From Pseudoroseicyclus_A sp041714655 (lineage in GTDB: Bacteria; Pseudomonadota; Alphaproteobacteria; Rhodobacterales; Rhodobacteraceae): 64,000 nt of DNA. The position numbers and the translations under genes were made by a program. The first letter of the stretch is position 1, and each line of letters opens with the position of its first letter. The notes below the pieces were generated by a model that worked only from the letters and a program-made list of their open reading frames with translations, had not been told where the DNA came from and did not search any database. This document shows positions 8,262 to 17,415 of this stretch, one piece after another. The DNA lies in contig NZ_CP168219.1 in assembly GCF_041714655.1 (NCBI RefSeq), positions 2,542,001 through 2,606,000 of the forward strand. The letters are read 5' to 3'.

Positions 8262-10224
8262 CCCCGCCGCCCCGCGCGCTCCACCAGTTGAGCGCCAGAA
8301 GCGCCGCGAGCAGCCCCGCGCCAGCGGCCTCCACGGCAATCGACGGCCAGAAGACGGCGATGGTGCCCGGCAACACCAGCACCCGCGCCCAGACCGGCAT
8401 GGGGCCGAAGAGGAAGCCCTCCAGCGCCGCGGCAAAGGCGGTGAGCGCGAGGATGACGATCACACCGTTCCAGAGCACGAGCGGCAGCGGCCCGCCGAGG
8501 ATGATGACCGGGTTGAAGACCATGAAGAGCGGGATGAGGTAGAGCCCCTTGGCGTATTTCCACGCCTGCACGGAGGTCTCCATCGGTTTCGACCCCGCGA
8601 TGGCGGCCCCGGCGAAACCGGCGAGGGCCACCGGGGGCGTAACGTTGCTGTCCTGGCTCCACCAGAAGACCACGAGATGCGCAACGAGAAGCGGCAGGCC
8701 GAACTCCTCCGACAGCGCCGGGCCGACGAGGATGATGAGCACGATATAGGCCGCCGTCACCGGCAGCCCCATGCCGAGGACGAGGCTCGCCAGCACCACC
8801 ATGAGGAGCGCCAGAAGCAGGTTCCCCTGGCTGAAGGCCAGCATCATGGCGGAGAACTTGAGCCCAAGCCCGGTCAGCCCCACGACGCCGACGACGATCC
8901 CCGCCACGGCGCAGGCGAGCGAGACGGCGACGGCGTTGCGGGCGCCGAGGCTGAGGGCCTGCAGGGTCTTCTCGATGCCGGCGCGGGTGAGCGCCACGAG
9001 CCCGGGCAGCGTCGCCCCAGAGGTCACCCAGCCGATCACCCCGCGCAGCACCGCCGCGCCGATCACCGCGAGGATGGCGTAATAGCCGACCCGCATCGGC
9101 GAATAGCCCGCCACCAGCAGCCAGACGAGGGCGACGAGGGGCAGCAGGAAATGCCAGCCCTCGGCCAGCACGTCCCGCACCCGCGGCAGTTCGGCGGCGG
9201 GCAGCCCCCGCATCCCCTGCTTCACCGCGGCGATATGGACGAGGAGGTAAACCGAGCCGAAATAGAGCGCGGCCGGGAAGATCGAGACGAGGACGATGTC
9301 GATGTAGGGAATTCGGGTGAACTCGCTCATCAGGAACGCCCCGGCGCCCATGAGCGGCGGCATGATCTGCCCGCCGGTCGAGGCCGCCGCCTCGATCCCG
9401 CCCGCCTGCGCTGGGCGGTAGCCGAGCTTCTTCATGAGCGGGATCGTGAAGGCGCCAGTGGTCACAACATTGGCGATGGCCGAGCCGGAGATGGAGCCCA
9501 TTCCCGCAGAGGCGATGACCGCCGCCTTCGCCGGCCCGCCCCGCTGCCGCCCGGTCGCCGCATAGGCGAGGTCGATGAAGAACTTGCCGGCGCCGGTCAC
9601 CTCGAGGAACGCCCCGAAGAGCACGAAGACGAAGATGAAGGTCGCGGCGACGCCCAGGGGCAGGCCGAAGATCCCCTCGGCCCCCAGCGTCATCTGGCTC
9701 GAGAACCGCTCTAGCGTATAGCCGCGGTGATGGAGGATGCCGGGGAGCGTATCGGCCAGCCAAGGCAGCTCGCCCCGCTCGCCGGCGAAGGCATAGGCGA
9801 TGAAGACCACCCCGATGATCGTGAGCCCGAGCCCGATGGCCCGCCGCGCCGCCTCGAGCACCAGAAGCGTGGTGATGATGCCGACGGTCACGTCGATCCC
9901 GCGCGGGATGATGGCATTGGCGATGATGTCGATATGGGCGGGAACCCAGTAGCCGACGAGCACGCCCCCGGCGATGAGCACCCCGTCGACGGCCCAGCCG
10001 AGAGGCCCCCGGCGGCGGCGGCCGGTCACGGGGAACATCAGGAACGTCAGGACGAGGATGAAGCCGAGGTGGATCGGCCGCTGGAAGAAGAGCCCGAGCG
10101 GCTGGATGCCGGCGGCATAGAGCTGGAAGAGCGACAGGGCGATGCCGATGACCGCGATGGCCCGCAGGACGAGGCGCGGCTGGTCCGGCTCGCCGGGGGT
10201 GGTGATGTCGCTGGTCTCGGTCAT
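8245..10224 (-). CDS. TRAP transporter fused permease (4TM/12TM, TAXI type)
   Basis: This 659-residue polytopic protein joins a small DctQ-like N-terminal part to a DctM-like large permease. GSISGSAIANVVTTGAFTIP, the intramembrane GGQIMPPLMGAGAFLMSEF loop and VLGMGLPVTAAYIVL are typical of the fused TRAP permeases that work with TAXI solute receptors. It imports an unidentified, probably carboxylate, solute driven by an ion gradient. The TAXI receptor and DUF1850 genes lie upstream on the same strand, but a sulfotransferase gene is inserted between DUF1850 and this permease. Confidence 0.95.
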   Translation of the reverse strand: MTETSDITTPGEPDQPRLVLRAIAVIGIALSLFQLYAAGIQPLGLFFQRPIHLGFILVLTFLMFPVTGRRRRGPLGWAVDGVLIAGGVLVGYWVPAHIDIIANAIIPRGIDVTVGIITTLLVLEAARRAIGLGLTIIGVVFIAYAFAGERGELPWLADTLPGILHHRGYTLERFSSQMTLGAEGIFGLPLGVAATFIFVFVLFGAFLEVTGAGKFFIDLAYAATGRQRGGPAKAAVIASAGMGSISGSAIANVVTTGAFTIPLMKKLGYRPAQAGGIEAAASTGGQIMPPLMGAGAFLMSEFTRIPYIDIVLVSIFPAALYFGSVYLLVHIAAVKQGMRGLPAAELPRVRDVLAEGWHFLLPLVALVWLLVAGYSPMRVGYYAILAVIGAAVLRGVIGWVTSGATLPGLVALTRAGIEKTLQALSLGARNAVAVSLACAVAGIVVGVVGLTGLGLKFSAMMLAFSQGNLLLALLMVVLASLVLGMGLPVTAAYIVLIILVGPALSEEFGLPLLVAHLVVFWWSQDSNVTPPVALAGFAGAAIAGSKPMETSVQAWKYAKGLYLIPLFMVFNPVIILGGPLPLVLWNGVIVILALTAFAAALEGFLFGPMPVWARVLVLPGTIAVFWPSIAVEAAGAGLLAALLALNWWSARGGGARAAA

Positions 10225-10362
10225 GGGGCGGCCTGCATGAGGATCGGTCGGGGGGCCGGCCCTGCGGGCCGGATAGAGGTTCTGCCCGCACCGCTCCGGC
10301 TGGCTTTCGGCCAGATCATGTGGCGACCGATATGCAGGATCGCGCGGCGGGGCATCATTCCC

Positions 10363-11385
10363 TCATGTGCTTGCAAGCGAAGTGGTTTTCAGCAGATCGA
10401 TATCCGGCTCGGCCCGGGGGACGAGCCTGTCCCTGTAGGTCCAGTTGAAGTAATCGGGGATCTTTCCGACATGGCTGCCCGGCACCCAGTATTCCGACAG
10501 CTTCTCAAAATCCGCGCGGAAGAGGTCGTCGAAAAGGTCGGATTGGGTCTCGGCACTGAAGTCGCGGGTCCAGAGCTCCTGGGCCTCCATGCAGGCGGCG
10601 GCCGTTTCGGGATCCATGTCCCTCATGATCTCGTGCCCGCGCTCATTGCAGATATAGAACTGCCCGGCCGGCAGATGCGCCTCGTCCCCGGCGCTGTTGC
10701 GAATGCAGAGATCCTCATCCCGCGCGTAATAATATCCCGGATGCCCCCGGCCCCTCGCAAGCTTGGGAATTTCCGCGCCGCGGCGCGTGTTCGGCGTAGG
10801 AAAGCCGGTCCGGTCTATGACGAAATCGTAGAAGCGGTCGAAGGCCGCCGCGTCTTCCTCGAGAAAGAAGAACAGCACATTGTCCTGACCGAAGCTGTCG
10901 ACATAAAGGCCGACGATGTCCGACAGGAGGCACCCGACCATCTGATCGGACCGGACCGCCTCATCGAACGTCTGCCCATAGGGCTCCGCCAGGCAACGCT
11001 CTTGCTCTGAATGCCGCTTTCCGCCGAATCGTGAATAGGATTGGAGAAAGTGATGATAGGCTGACATGCTGCGCGACACGGGCTCGCGGATGGTGAAAAT
11101 CACGAACGGATTGTCGACGCTCTTGCGGATTCTCTCCACAATTCTCTTGTTCCAGGTAAGATCGGCGACTGTCGTGTAGGTCGGGCTGAATTCGAACCTC
11201 AGGGCGCCGGCGTCACTCCCGCCGACGTCGAAGACATCCTCATAGGGGAAATCGCGATCCGTCGCGAAATAGGAATATTCCTTCCCCTCGCGCGGCCCGT
11301 AGCACCCTTCGATGTTCTCAAACAGAAAGTTCAGGAGGGTCGTCCCCGACTTTCCCGGCCCGGGGCATATCACTGCAGACTTCAT
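10363..11385 (-). CDS. sulfotransferase family protein inserted in TRAP operon
   Basis: This 340-residue protein begins MKSAVICPGPGKSGTTLLNF, with the 5'-phosphosulfate-binding loop PGPGKSGTTLL at residues 8-18 and the 3'-phosphate-binding segment FTIREPVSRSMSAYHHFLQ. Both mark a PAPS-dependent sulfotransferase of the bacterial Sulfotransfer superfamily. The acceptor could be a glycan, lipid or small molecule. ATG 11385 is preceded by GGAGAGAG. Codon use is less GC-biased than in the flanking genes, and the position inside a TAXI-TRAP operon is atypical, so it was probably inserted by transfer. The 137 nt between it and the permease gene show nothing recognisable. Confidence 0.85.
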   Translation of the reverse strand: MKSAVICPGPGKSGTTLLNFLFENIEGCYGPREGKEYSYFATDRDFPYEDVFDVGGSDAGALRFEFSPTYTTVADLTWNKRIVERIRKSVDNPFVIFTIREPVSRSMSAYHHFLQSYSRFGGKRHSEQERCLAEPYGQTFDEAVRSDQMVGCLLSDIVGLYVDSFGQDNVLFFFLEEDAAAFDRFYDFVIDRTGFPTPNTRRGAEIPKLARGRGHPGYYYARDEDLCIRNSAGDEAHLPAGQFYICNERGHEIMRDMDPETAAACMEAQELWTRDFSAETQSDLFDDLFRADFEKLSEYWVPGSHVGKIPDYFNWTYRDRLVPRAEPDIDLLKTTSLAST

Positions 11386-11554
11386 CTCTCTCCGATCCTG
11401 TTCCCTGCCACCGCAAAAGCCGGGCCGCGCCCTCGGCCACACGGCGGCTCCAGCAATCGAGCAGGTCGCGCCAAGTGGTCTAGAAGGGATAGTCTTGGCG
11501 GTGTCAGGCACCCGCAGGTCGGCATCGAACGGCCGGCGGACGCCCTGCCCCGCC

Positions 11555-12025
11555 TCATTCCGCCACCAGCGCGATGCGCACCCGCGCATGTTCGGCAAGG
11601 GCGGAGAGCGAGACCTCGCCGGCCGCGGCCACCAGCCGGTGGTCCACCGCCATGGCGCCGGGGCGGAGGATATAGGCATCCCCCGGCACCGGCTCGTCGA
11701 TATTCTCGATCCAGTAGCCATGTGTGTCGTCGGAGGTCTCCTCCCCCCGGCCGATGATATGGCCGAGCCCGGCGGCGTAATCGGGCTGGTGGGAGCGCAT
11801 CAGCACCATGCGGCCGGCGCGGTTCTCGTAGCAATCCTGCACCTCGAAGCCCTGCACCGAGTGGTTCCAGACGACGCACCAGCCCTGCCCCTCCGGGATC
11901 TCCAGCCGCGCGATCTCGGTCTCCCCGGTCTCGGGGCCGCCGAGGATCGTGGCGGTGAGATCGGCCGCCCCGGCGGGGGCGGTGAGGAGGAGGGCAAGGA
12001 GCCCTCCCCCGATGGTGCGGATCAC
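11555..12025 (-). CDS. DUF1850 domain-containing exported protein
   Basis: This 156-residue protein has an N-terminal signal peptide (IGGGLLALLLTAPAGAAD) and the DUF1850 core WCVVWNHSVQGFEVQDCYE, MVLMRSHQPDYAAGLGH and GYWIENID. DUF1850 proteins are usually encoded between the receptor and permease of TAXI-type TRAP systems and are thought to assist them in the periplasm; the exact role is not established. Its start overlaps the stop of the TAXI receptor gene by 4 nt (ATGA), showing co-translation. Confidence 0.9.
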   Translation of the reverse strand: MIRTIGGGLLALLLTAPAGAADLTATILGGPETGETEIARLEIPEGQGWCVVWNHSVQGFEVQDCYENRAGRMVLMRSHQPDYAAGLGHIIGRGEETSDDTHGYWIENIDEPVPGDAYILRPGAMAVDHRLVAAAGEVSLSALAEHARVRIALVAE

Positions 12026-12987
12026 GGGCGCAGGTCGTCCGGGATCTCGGCGCCGATCTCCTCGTAGTAGCGCAGCGCCCCCGGATGCAGCGGCACCGGC
12101 GTCGCGTTCATCGAGAACTCGACGGTGGTCTCGTTGGCGGCGGGGTGGACAGCCTGCAGCTCGGCGATGTTCTCGTACATCGCCTTGGTGATCTGGTAGA
12201 CCGCCTCCTCGTCCATCTCGGAGGAGACGACGAGCACGTTCGGCACGCCGACGGTGGCGATGTCATCGGCCACACCCTCGTACATGCCGCCAGGCAGCGA
12301 CAGGGACGCGAAGGTCGGATCGGCCCCGAGCGCCGCCTCGACCTCGGCCTCGGACAGCGGGATGACCACGATATCGTTGGTGGTCGCGAGGTTGAGGATC
12401 GAGGAGGTCGGCGCGCCGACGCTCCAGAAGCCGGCGTCGATGTCGCCGTTGGCAAGCGCATCGGCCGTCTCGTTGAAGTTCAGCCGCTCGGCGGTGAAAT
12501 CGTCGAAGGAGATGCCGTTGGCCTCGAGAAGCGTCATGGCATTGACCTCCGTCCCCGAGCCGGGCGCGCCGACGGAGACGCGGTGTCCGGGCAGGTCGGC
12601 GATCGAGGTGATGCCCGAGCCCTCGAGCGTCACAATCTGCACCATGTTCGCATAGAGCGAACCGACGGCGCGGATCATCGGCAACTCCTGCCCCTCGAAG
12701 CGCCCGGTGCCGGTATAGGCCTGCTGGACGGTATCGGCGAGCGCGATGGCGAGGTCGGCATCGCCGGTGGCGATGAGGCCCATGTTCTCGACGGAAGCGC
12801 CGGTCACCTCGGCGGTGGCGCTATAGCCCTCGACATGGCCCTCGATGACCTGGGCGAGCCCGCCGCCCATGGGATAATAGACGCCGCCGGTCCCCCCGGT
12901 GGCGATGGAAAGCTGGGTCTGGGCGGCGGCCGGCGCGGCAAGGGCGGCGGCAGCGAACCCGATGGCGAAGAGACGTCCGTAAGACAT
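12022..12987 (-). CDS. TAXI family TRAP transporter solute-binding protein
   Basis: This 321-residue periplasmic receptor has a signal peptide (FAIGFAAAALAAPAAAQ) and the TAXI hallmarks: LSIATGGTGGVYYPMGGGLA, the segment VSVGAPGSGTEVNAMTLLEA and GDIDAGFWSVGAPTSSI. It captures the substrate for the fused TRAP permease downstream. The operon order is receptor, DUF1850, (sulfotransferase), permease. TAXI receptors are related to glutamate/glutamine-binding proteins, but the ligand cannot be read from the sequence. Confidence 0.95.
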   Translation of the reverse strand: MSYGRLFAIGFAAAALAAPAAAQTQLSIATGGTGGVYYPMGGGLAQVIEGHVEGYSATAEVTGASVENMGLIATGDADLAIALADTVQQAYTGTGRFEGQELPMIRAVGSLYANMVQIVTLEGSGITSIADLPGHRVSVGAPGSGTEVNAMTLLEANGISFDDFTAERLNFNETADALANGDIDAGFWSVGAPTSSILNLATTNDIVVIPLSEAEVEAALGADPTFASLSLPGGMYEGVADDIATVGVPNVLVVSSEMDEEAVYQITKAMYENIAELQAVHPAANETTVEFSMNATPVPLHPGALRYYEEIGAEIPDDLRP

Positions 12988-13106
12988 GGTATCCTCCCTT
13001 TTGACTTAAGGGAGCCTAGCGGCTGGGGGCGAACAATCAATGGGCTTGGGCGGCGAAGTGTCGCGGGGGGCGGGGTCGGGAGCCGGGGGGAGAGCTCCGG
13101 GCGCGG

Positions 13107-13169
13107 GATGGGTTTGTGACCCACCGCGCCGCGCCCGGGACATCCCGTAGGGTGGGTTTTCAACCCACC
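13107..13169. repeat. pair of GGGTT/AACCC stem-loops
   Basis: Two hairpins lie in the 214-nt gap between the TAXI receptor and FAH genes: TGGGTttgtgACCCA at 13109-13123 and GGTGGGTTttcAACCCACC at 13151-13169. A related hairpin with the same TTCA loop occurs at 24866-24885. They resemble short REP-like intergenic palindromes; the second may also terminate the FAH/ligase operon read from the other strand. Confidence 0.5.
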
Positions 13170-13201
13170 TTCGGCGGCGGCGCCCCGCCCCGCCTGCCCC
13201 G

Positions 13202-14044
13202 TCAATCCGCCGCGCAGACCTGCCGCTGGACGCCGAGCCCCTCGACGCCGAGCTCCATGATGTCGCCGGCCTTGAGAAAACGCGGCGGGTTCATGCCCAT
13301 GCCGACGCCGGGGGGCGTGCCGGTCGAGATTACGTCGCCCGGAAGCAGGGTCATGAACTGGCTGAGGTAGCTCACCAGATAGCGCACCCCGTAGACCATC
13401 GTCCCGGTCGTGCCCTCCTGCATGGTCTCGCCATTGACCTTCAGCCAGAGCGGCAGCGCCTGCGGGTCGTCCACCTCGTCGGCCGTCACCAGCCAGGGGC
13501 CGAGGGGGCCGAAGGTGTCGCAGCTCTTGCCCTTGGTCCATTGCCCGGCCCGTTCGGTCTGGAAGGCGCGCTCGGAGATGTCGTTGGCCACGCAATAGCC
13601 GGCCACATGGTCCATCGCCTCGTCTTCGGAGACGTATTTCGCCGCCTTGCCGATCACGACGGCCAGCTCGACCTCCCAGTCGCTCTTCACCGAGCCGCGC
13701 GGGATGCGCACCTCGTCATCCGGCCCGACGATGGCGGAATTCGCCTTCATGAAGATGATGGGCTCCGGCGGCACCTTCTGGCCGGTCTCCGCCGCGTGGT
13801 CGGAATAGTTGAGCCCGATGCAGATGAGCTTGCTCGTGCCGGCGACCGGCGGGCCGAGCCGGGGGTTGCCCTCGACCTTCGGCAGGGTGGCGGGATCGGC
13901 GGCGGCGATCTGCGCCAGGCCTTCGGGGGTCAGCGCCTCGCCGGCGAGGTCGGGCACCACGCCCGAGAGGTCGCGGATCGTGCCATCCGCATCGAGGAGG
14001 CCGGGCTTTTCGGCACCCGGAGGGCCGTAGCGGAGAAGTTTCAT
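13202..14044 (-). CDS. fumarylacetoacetate hydrolase (FAH) family protein
   Basis: This 280-residue protein carries the FAH fold motifs: LICIGLNYSDHAAETGQKVP, the metal-ligand segment SDWEVELAVVIGKAAKYVS and CVANDISERAFQTERAGQW followed by KGKSCDTFGPLGPW. Such enzymes hydrolyse, isomerise or decarboxylate 1,3-dicarbonyl or 2-oxo-4-enoate compounds; annotations in close relatives vary (ureidoglycolate lyase, 2-hydroxyhepta-2,4-diene-1,7-dioate isomerase), so the substrate is not assigned. It follows a second FAH-fold gene and an acyl-CoA ligase on the same strand, suggesting a catabolic operon. Confidence 0.9.
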   Translation of the reverse strand: MKLLRYGPPGAEKPGLLDADGTIRDLSGVVPDLAGEALTPEGLAQIAAADPATLPKVEGNPRLGPPVAGTSKLICIGLNYSDHAAETGQKVPPEPIIFMKANSAIVGPDDEVRIPRGSVKSDWEVELAVVIGKAAKYVSEDEAMDHVAGYCVANDISERAFQTERAGQWTKGKSCDTFGPLGPWLVTADEVDDPQALPLWLKVNGETMQEGTTGTMVYGVRYLVSYLSQFMTLLPGDVISTGTPPGVGMGMNPPRFLKAGDIMELGVEGLGVQRQVCAAD

Positions 14045-14167
14045 GGGCGGGCTCCCTGTTGTCGCGTTTGCCCCAAGGCATAGCCGTCCGGGCGCCCGGG
14101 GGCCAGCGGGGCGGCCAGCGGCGCCTGTCGTAGGGACGGCATAGGCGGCCCCCTCGGGGTGTCCGCC

Positions 14168-15283
14168 CTAGGCCAGCAGCCCCCGCGCCGCGAGGTTCGC
14201 CATGAGCGCCCCGATGCCGACCCGCCATTCCGGCGCCTCGGTCGAGAGCGTCACGCGGTTCTCCAACGCGCCGAGCCCGGGCGCCGCGATCCGCACCCTG
14301 TCGCCCGGCTTGTGGGTGAAGCCCTCGCCCGGCACGTCGCGATCCTCCACCGGGGCGAAGAGCGTGCCGAGGAAGAGCATCACCCCGTCGGGATACTGGT
14401 GATGCCGTCCGATGGTCTGGCGGACGAGATCCTCGGGGTCGCGCGAGATCTCGGCCATGGAGGAATGGCCCGTCAGCCGGTAGCCGTCCGCGCCCTCGAC
14501 CGTCAGCGTCAGCTCGGCGCGGCGGACGTCATCGAGCGTGAAGCCCGCGTCGAAGAGCCGGATCATCGGGCCGATGGCGCAGCTCGCGTTGTTGTCCTTC
14601 GCCTTGCCGAGGAGAAGCGCCGAGCGCCCCTCGACATCGCGGAGGTTCACGTCGTTGCCGAGCGTGGCGCCCCTGATCTCGCCGCGGGAATTCACCGCCA
14701 GCACGACCTCCGGCTCGGGGTTATTCCAGCGGGAGGCGGGATGCAGGCCGATCTCGGCCCCCGTCCCGACCGCCGAGAGCACCGGCGCCTTCGTGAAGAC
14801 CTCGGCATCCGGGCCGATGCCGACCTCCAGATACTGGCTCCAGAGGCCTTCCTCGATCAGCCACGCCTTGACCTCCGCCGCCTGGGGCGAGCCCGGCTGA
14901 AGGTCTCGCAGCGCCCCGCCGATGGCTTCGGCAACCCGGGCGCGGATCGCCTCGGCGCGGGCGGGGTCGCCGGCCGCGCGCTCCTCGATCACGCGCTCGA
15001 TCATCGAGCGGGCAAAGGTGACGCCGCAGGCCTTGATGACCTGCAGATCGCAGGGCGCGAGCAGCGCCACGGCCTCGAGCGGGCCGAGGGCCGCGCCCTC
15101 CGCCCCGGCCAGCCAGGCCGCGGCATCGGGGCGCTCGAGGAGCGCGCTCACGGTCGGCACCTCGCGGCAGGTGACGTCGATCACCTGCCCGCCCCTCAGC
15201 GTCACCACGGCCGGACCCTCGGGCCCCGCCGCGCGGCCGAGCCAGAGCCCGTCGCCCGGGTCTTCCATCCGCACCTCCGTCAC
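14168..15283 (-). CDS. FAH superfamily protein, long form (sugar-acid dehydratase-like)
   Basis: This 371-residue protein has the FAH-type C-terminal half (PEPEVVLAVNSRGEIRGATL, GNDVNLRDVEGRSALLLGKA) behind a longer N-terminal region. The GLGALENRV tail resembles the class that includes 2-dehydro-3-deoxy-arabinonate dehydratases. The likely chemistry is dehydration or hydrolysis of a 2-oxo acid. It starts 3 nt after the stop of the acyl-CoA ligase gene and is followed 123 nt downstream by a short FAH protein on the same strand. The exact substrate is unknown. Confidence 0.82.
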   Translation of the reverse strand: MTEVRMEDPGDGLWLGRAAGPEGPAVVTLRGGQVIDVTCREVPTVSALLERPDAAAWLAGAEGAALGPLEAVALLAPCDLQVIKACGVTFARSMIERVIEERAAGDPARAEAIRARVAEAIGGALRDLQPGSPQAAEVKAWLIEEGLWSQYLEVGIGPDAEVFTKAPVLSAVGTGAEIGLHPASRWNNPEPEVVLAVNSRGEIRGATLGNDVNLRDVEGRSALLLGKAKDNNASCAIGPMIRLFDAGFTLDDVRRAELTLTVEGADGYRLTGHSSMAEISRDPEDLVRQTIGRHHQYPDGVMLFLGTLFAPVEDRDVPGEGFTHKPGDRVRIAAPGLGALENRVTLSTEAPEWRVGIGALMANLAARGLLA

Positions 15284-15286
15284 GGC

Positions 15287-17203
15287 TCAGGCGTCTTCCG
15301 AGACGGCGGAGGTCTCCGCCCAGGCCCAGGGCCGGGTGAAGCCGCCGAGCGCCCGGGCGACATCCTCGTCGCCGACCGTGCCGGTGGGTCTGAGATAGGC
15401 CACGAGGCCGCGGCGCCGGTCTTCCTCCACCCGCTCCACCTCGGCCGCGACATCGGCGCGGGCCAGCGCCTCGTTGTAGACGCGGGCGATGGCGCGCTTG
15501 CGCAGATCGGGCTTGAAGATCTTGCCCACGGCCGTCTTCGGCAGTTCGGGCAGGATCTCGATATGCTTGGGATAGGCCGCCCGCTCATGGACCCGCGCGA
15601 TGGTGTGAGACATCAGATCGTCGACGCTCGCCTCGCCGCCGGCGACGAGCTCGACATAGGCGCAGGCCACCTCGCCCGAATGCGCATCCGGCTGGCCGAT
15701 GGCCCCGGCGAGGGCGACGGCGGGATGGGAGGCGAGTGCCTCCTCGATCTCCGCCGGGTCAATGTTGTGGCCGCCGCGGATGATGAGATCCTTGGCGCGG
15801 CCCGTGATCCAGATATAGCCGTCCTCGTCGATCCGGCCGAGATCGCCCGTGCGCAGGAACTGCGCGTTGGAGTCCGGCCCCGCGCGGTAGAGATCGGTGT
15901 TCTTGGTCTCGTCCATATAGGTCTCGCCGCGCCAGACACCGGGATTGTCGACGCAGATCTCGCCGACCTCGCCCTCCGGCCGCTCCTCGCCGCTGTCGAC
16001 ATCGAAGATCTTCACGTCGCAATGGGGGAAGGGCACACCGATGGAGCCGATCTTCTTCTCGCCGTCGGGCGGATTGATCGAGACGAGGCAGGTGGCCTCG
16101 GTCAGCCCGTAGCCCTCGCAGATATTGACGCCGGCCGCCGTCTCGAAGCGCCGGTAGAGCTCTGCCGGCAGGGGCGCCGAGCCGGAAAAGGCCAGGCGGA
16201 GCGAGGAGATGTCGGCATTGACGGGCACCTGCATCAGCCGCGAGATCGCGGTCGGCACGGTGATCATGAAGGTCACCTTGTAGCGCTCGATCAGCTTCCA
16301 GAAATTGTCGTAGACCCCGTCGCCGCGATAGCCCGCCGGCGTCGGAAAGACGATCTGCGCCCCCGAGCCCAGCGCCGCGCCGAGCGCGACGACCGCCGCG
16401 AAGACGTGGAACATCGGCAGCGGGCAGATCATCACGTCGGTCTCCTTGAAGAGGAGCCGGTCGCCCAGCCAGGCGTTGTAGACGATGCCGGAATAGCGGT
16501 GCCGCGCGATCTTCGGCATGCCGGTCGTGCCGCCGGTGTGGAAGTAGATCGACACCCGGTCGGCGCCGGAATCCGCGAAGCCCAGTGTCGTGCTCTCGCG
16601 GGCGACCTCCTTGTTGAAATCGAGGACGCGGGCGGAATGGTGCACCTCCATCTTCGGGCGGATGAGCGGCACGATCAGCTTCTTGATCCCGGTCATGTAG
16701 CGCAGGAGGTCCACCTCCAGCACCGTCTTGACATCGGGCGCATGGCGCAGCGCCTCCGCCGCCTTCTGGGCCACGTCGCTCTTGGGGAAGCTCTTTAGCG
16801 TCACCAGCACCTTGGCGCCGGTTTCGCGCAGGAGCGCGGCGATCTGGCTGGGGTCGAGGAGCGGGTTGATCGGGTTGACGATCCCCGCCACCTGACCGCC
16901 GAGATAGGTGGTGATGACCTCGGTGCAGTTCGGCATGAGATAGGCGACGACATCGTCCTCGCCGATGCCGAGCCGGCGGAAGAGATTGGCGGTCTGCGCG
17001 GTGCGGGCGCGGAGCTCCGCCCAGGTCAGCGTCTCTTCCTTCGCGCCCTCGTCGGCGAACATCTGGAAGGTCGTCGACGGCCGGTCGGGGCAGCGCGAGG
17101 CGACGCGCTCGATCATGCCCCAGGTCGTTGTCGGCAGGTCGCGATCCGCCCAGGCGCTTTCCGCTGTGATGGCGCGGCTGTCGTCGATCGAAGCAAAGCT
17201 CAT
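15287..17203 (-). CDS. acyl-CoA synthetase (AMP-forming, FadD-like)
   Basis: This 638-residue ANL-superfamily enzyme shows the phosphate loop YFHTGGTTGMPKIARHR, the GYGLTEATCLVS motif, the hinge region RTGDLGRIDEDGYIWITGRA and the C-terminal catalytic lysine in ELPKTAVGKIFKP. It activates a carboxylic acid to its CoA ester through an acyl-adenylate. The start is ATG 17203 (MSFASIDDSRAITAE) behind GGGAGG; upstream in-frame sequence to 17386 lacks a ribosome-binding site. It heads an operon with two FAH-fold genes, which points to catabolism of an organic acid. Confidence 0.92.
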   Translation of the reverse strand: MSFASIDDSRAITAESAWADRDLPTTTWGMIERVASRCPDRPSTTFQMFADEGAKEETLTWAELRARTAQTANLFRRLGIGEDDVVAYLMPNCTEVITTYLGGQVAGIVNPINPLLDPSQIAALLRETGAKVLVTLKSFPKSDVAQKAAEALRHAPDVKTVLEVDLLRYMTGIKKLIVPLIRPKMEVHHSARVLDFNKEVARESTTLGFADSGADRVSIYFHTGGTTGMPKIARHRYSGIVYNAWLGDRLLFKETDVMICPLPMFHVFAAVVALGAALGSGAQIVFPTPAGYRGDGVYDNFWKLIERYKVTFMITVPTAISRLMQVPVNADISSLRLAFSGSAPLPAELYRRFETAAGVNICEGYGLTEATCLVSINPPDGEKKIGSIGVPFPHCDVKIFDVDSGEERPEGEVGEICVDNPGVWRGETYMDETKNTDLYRAGPDSNAQFLRTGDLGRIDEDGYIWITGRAKDLIIRGGHNIDPAEIEEALASHPAVALAGAIGQPDAHSGEVACAYVELVAGGEASVDDLMSHTIARVHERAAYPKHIEILPELPKTAVGKIFKPDLRKRAIARVYNEALARADVAAEVERVEEDRRRGLVAYLRPTGTVGDEDVARALGGFTRPWAWAETSAVSEDA

Positions 17204-17415
17204 GTCATCCTCCCTGCCAGGCGCCTTTGCCGGCCCCTTTTGAGACAACATCGGTGCAGAGCCCCCGGGGGGCAAGAAAATTGCCCGCCGCGCCGCAGCG
17301 ATACGGGCGGGTGCCCGTGCAGATACAGGCCGGCTGAGAGGGGGCCGGGAGGGGCCCGCGAAGCTGCGGCAGACTGCCTCTTCCACCGGGGCGCGGGGCC
17401 CCCCATATCGGGCGC

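Noticed and set aside
14159..16798. Very long rightward open frame opposite the FAH and acyl-CoA ligase genes
   Set aside because: Shadow of two well-identified genes; codon-position GC bias produces it.
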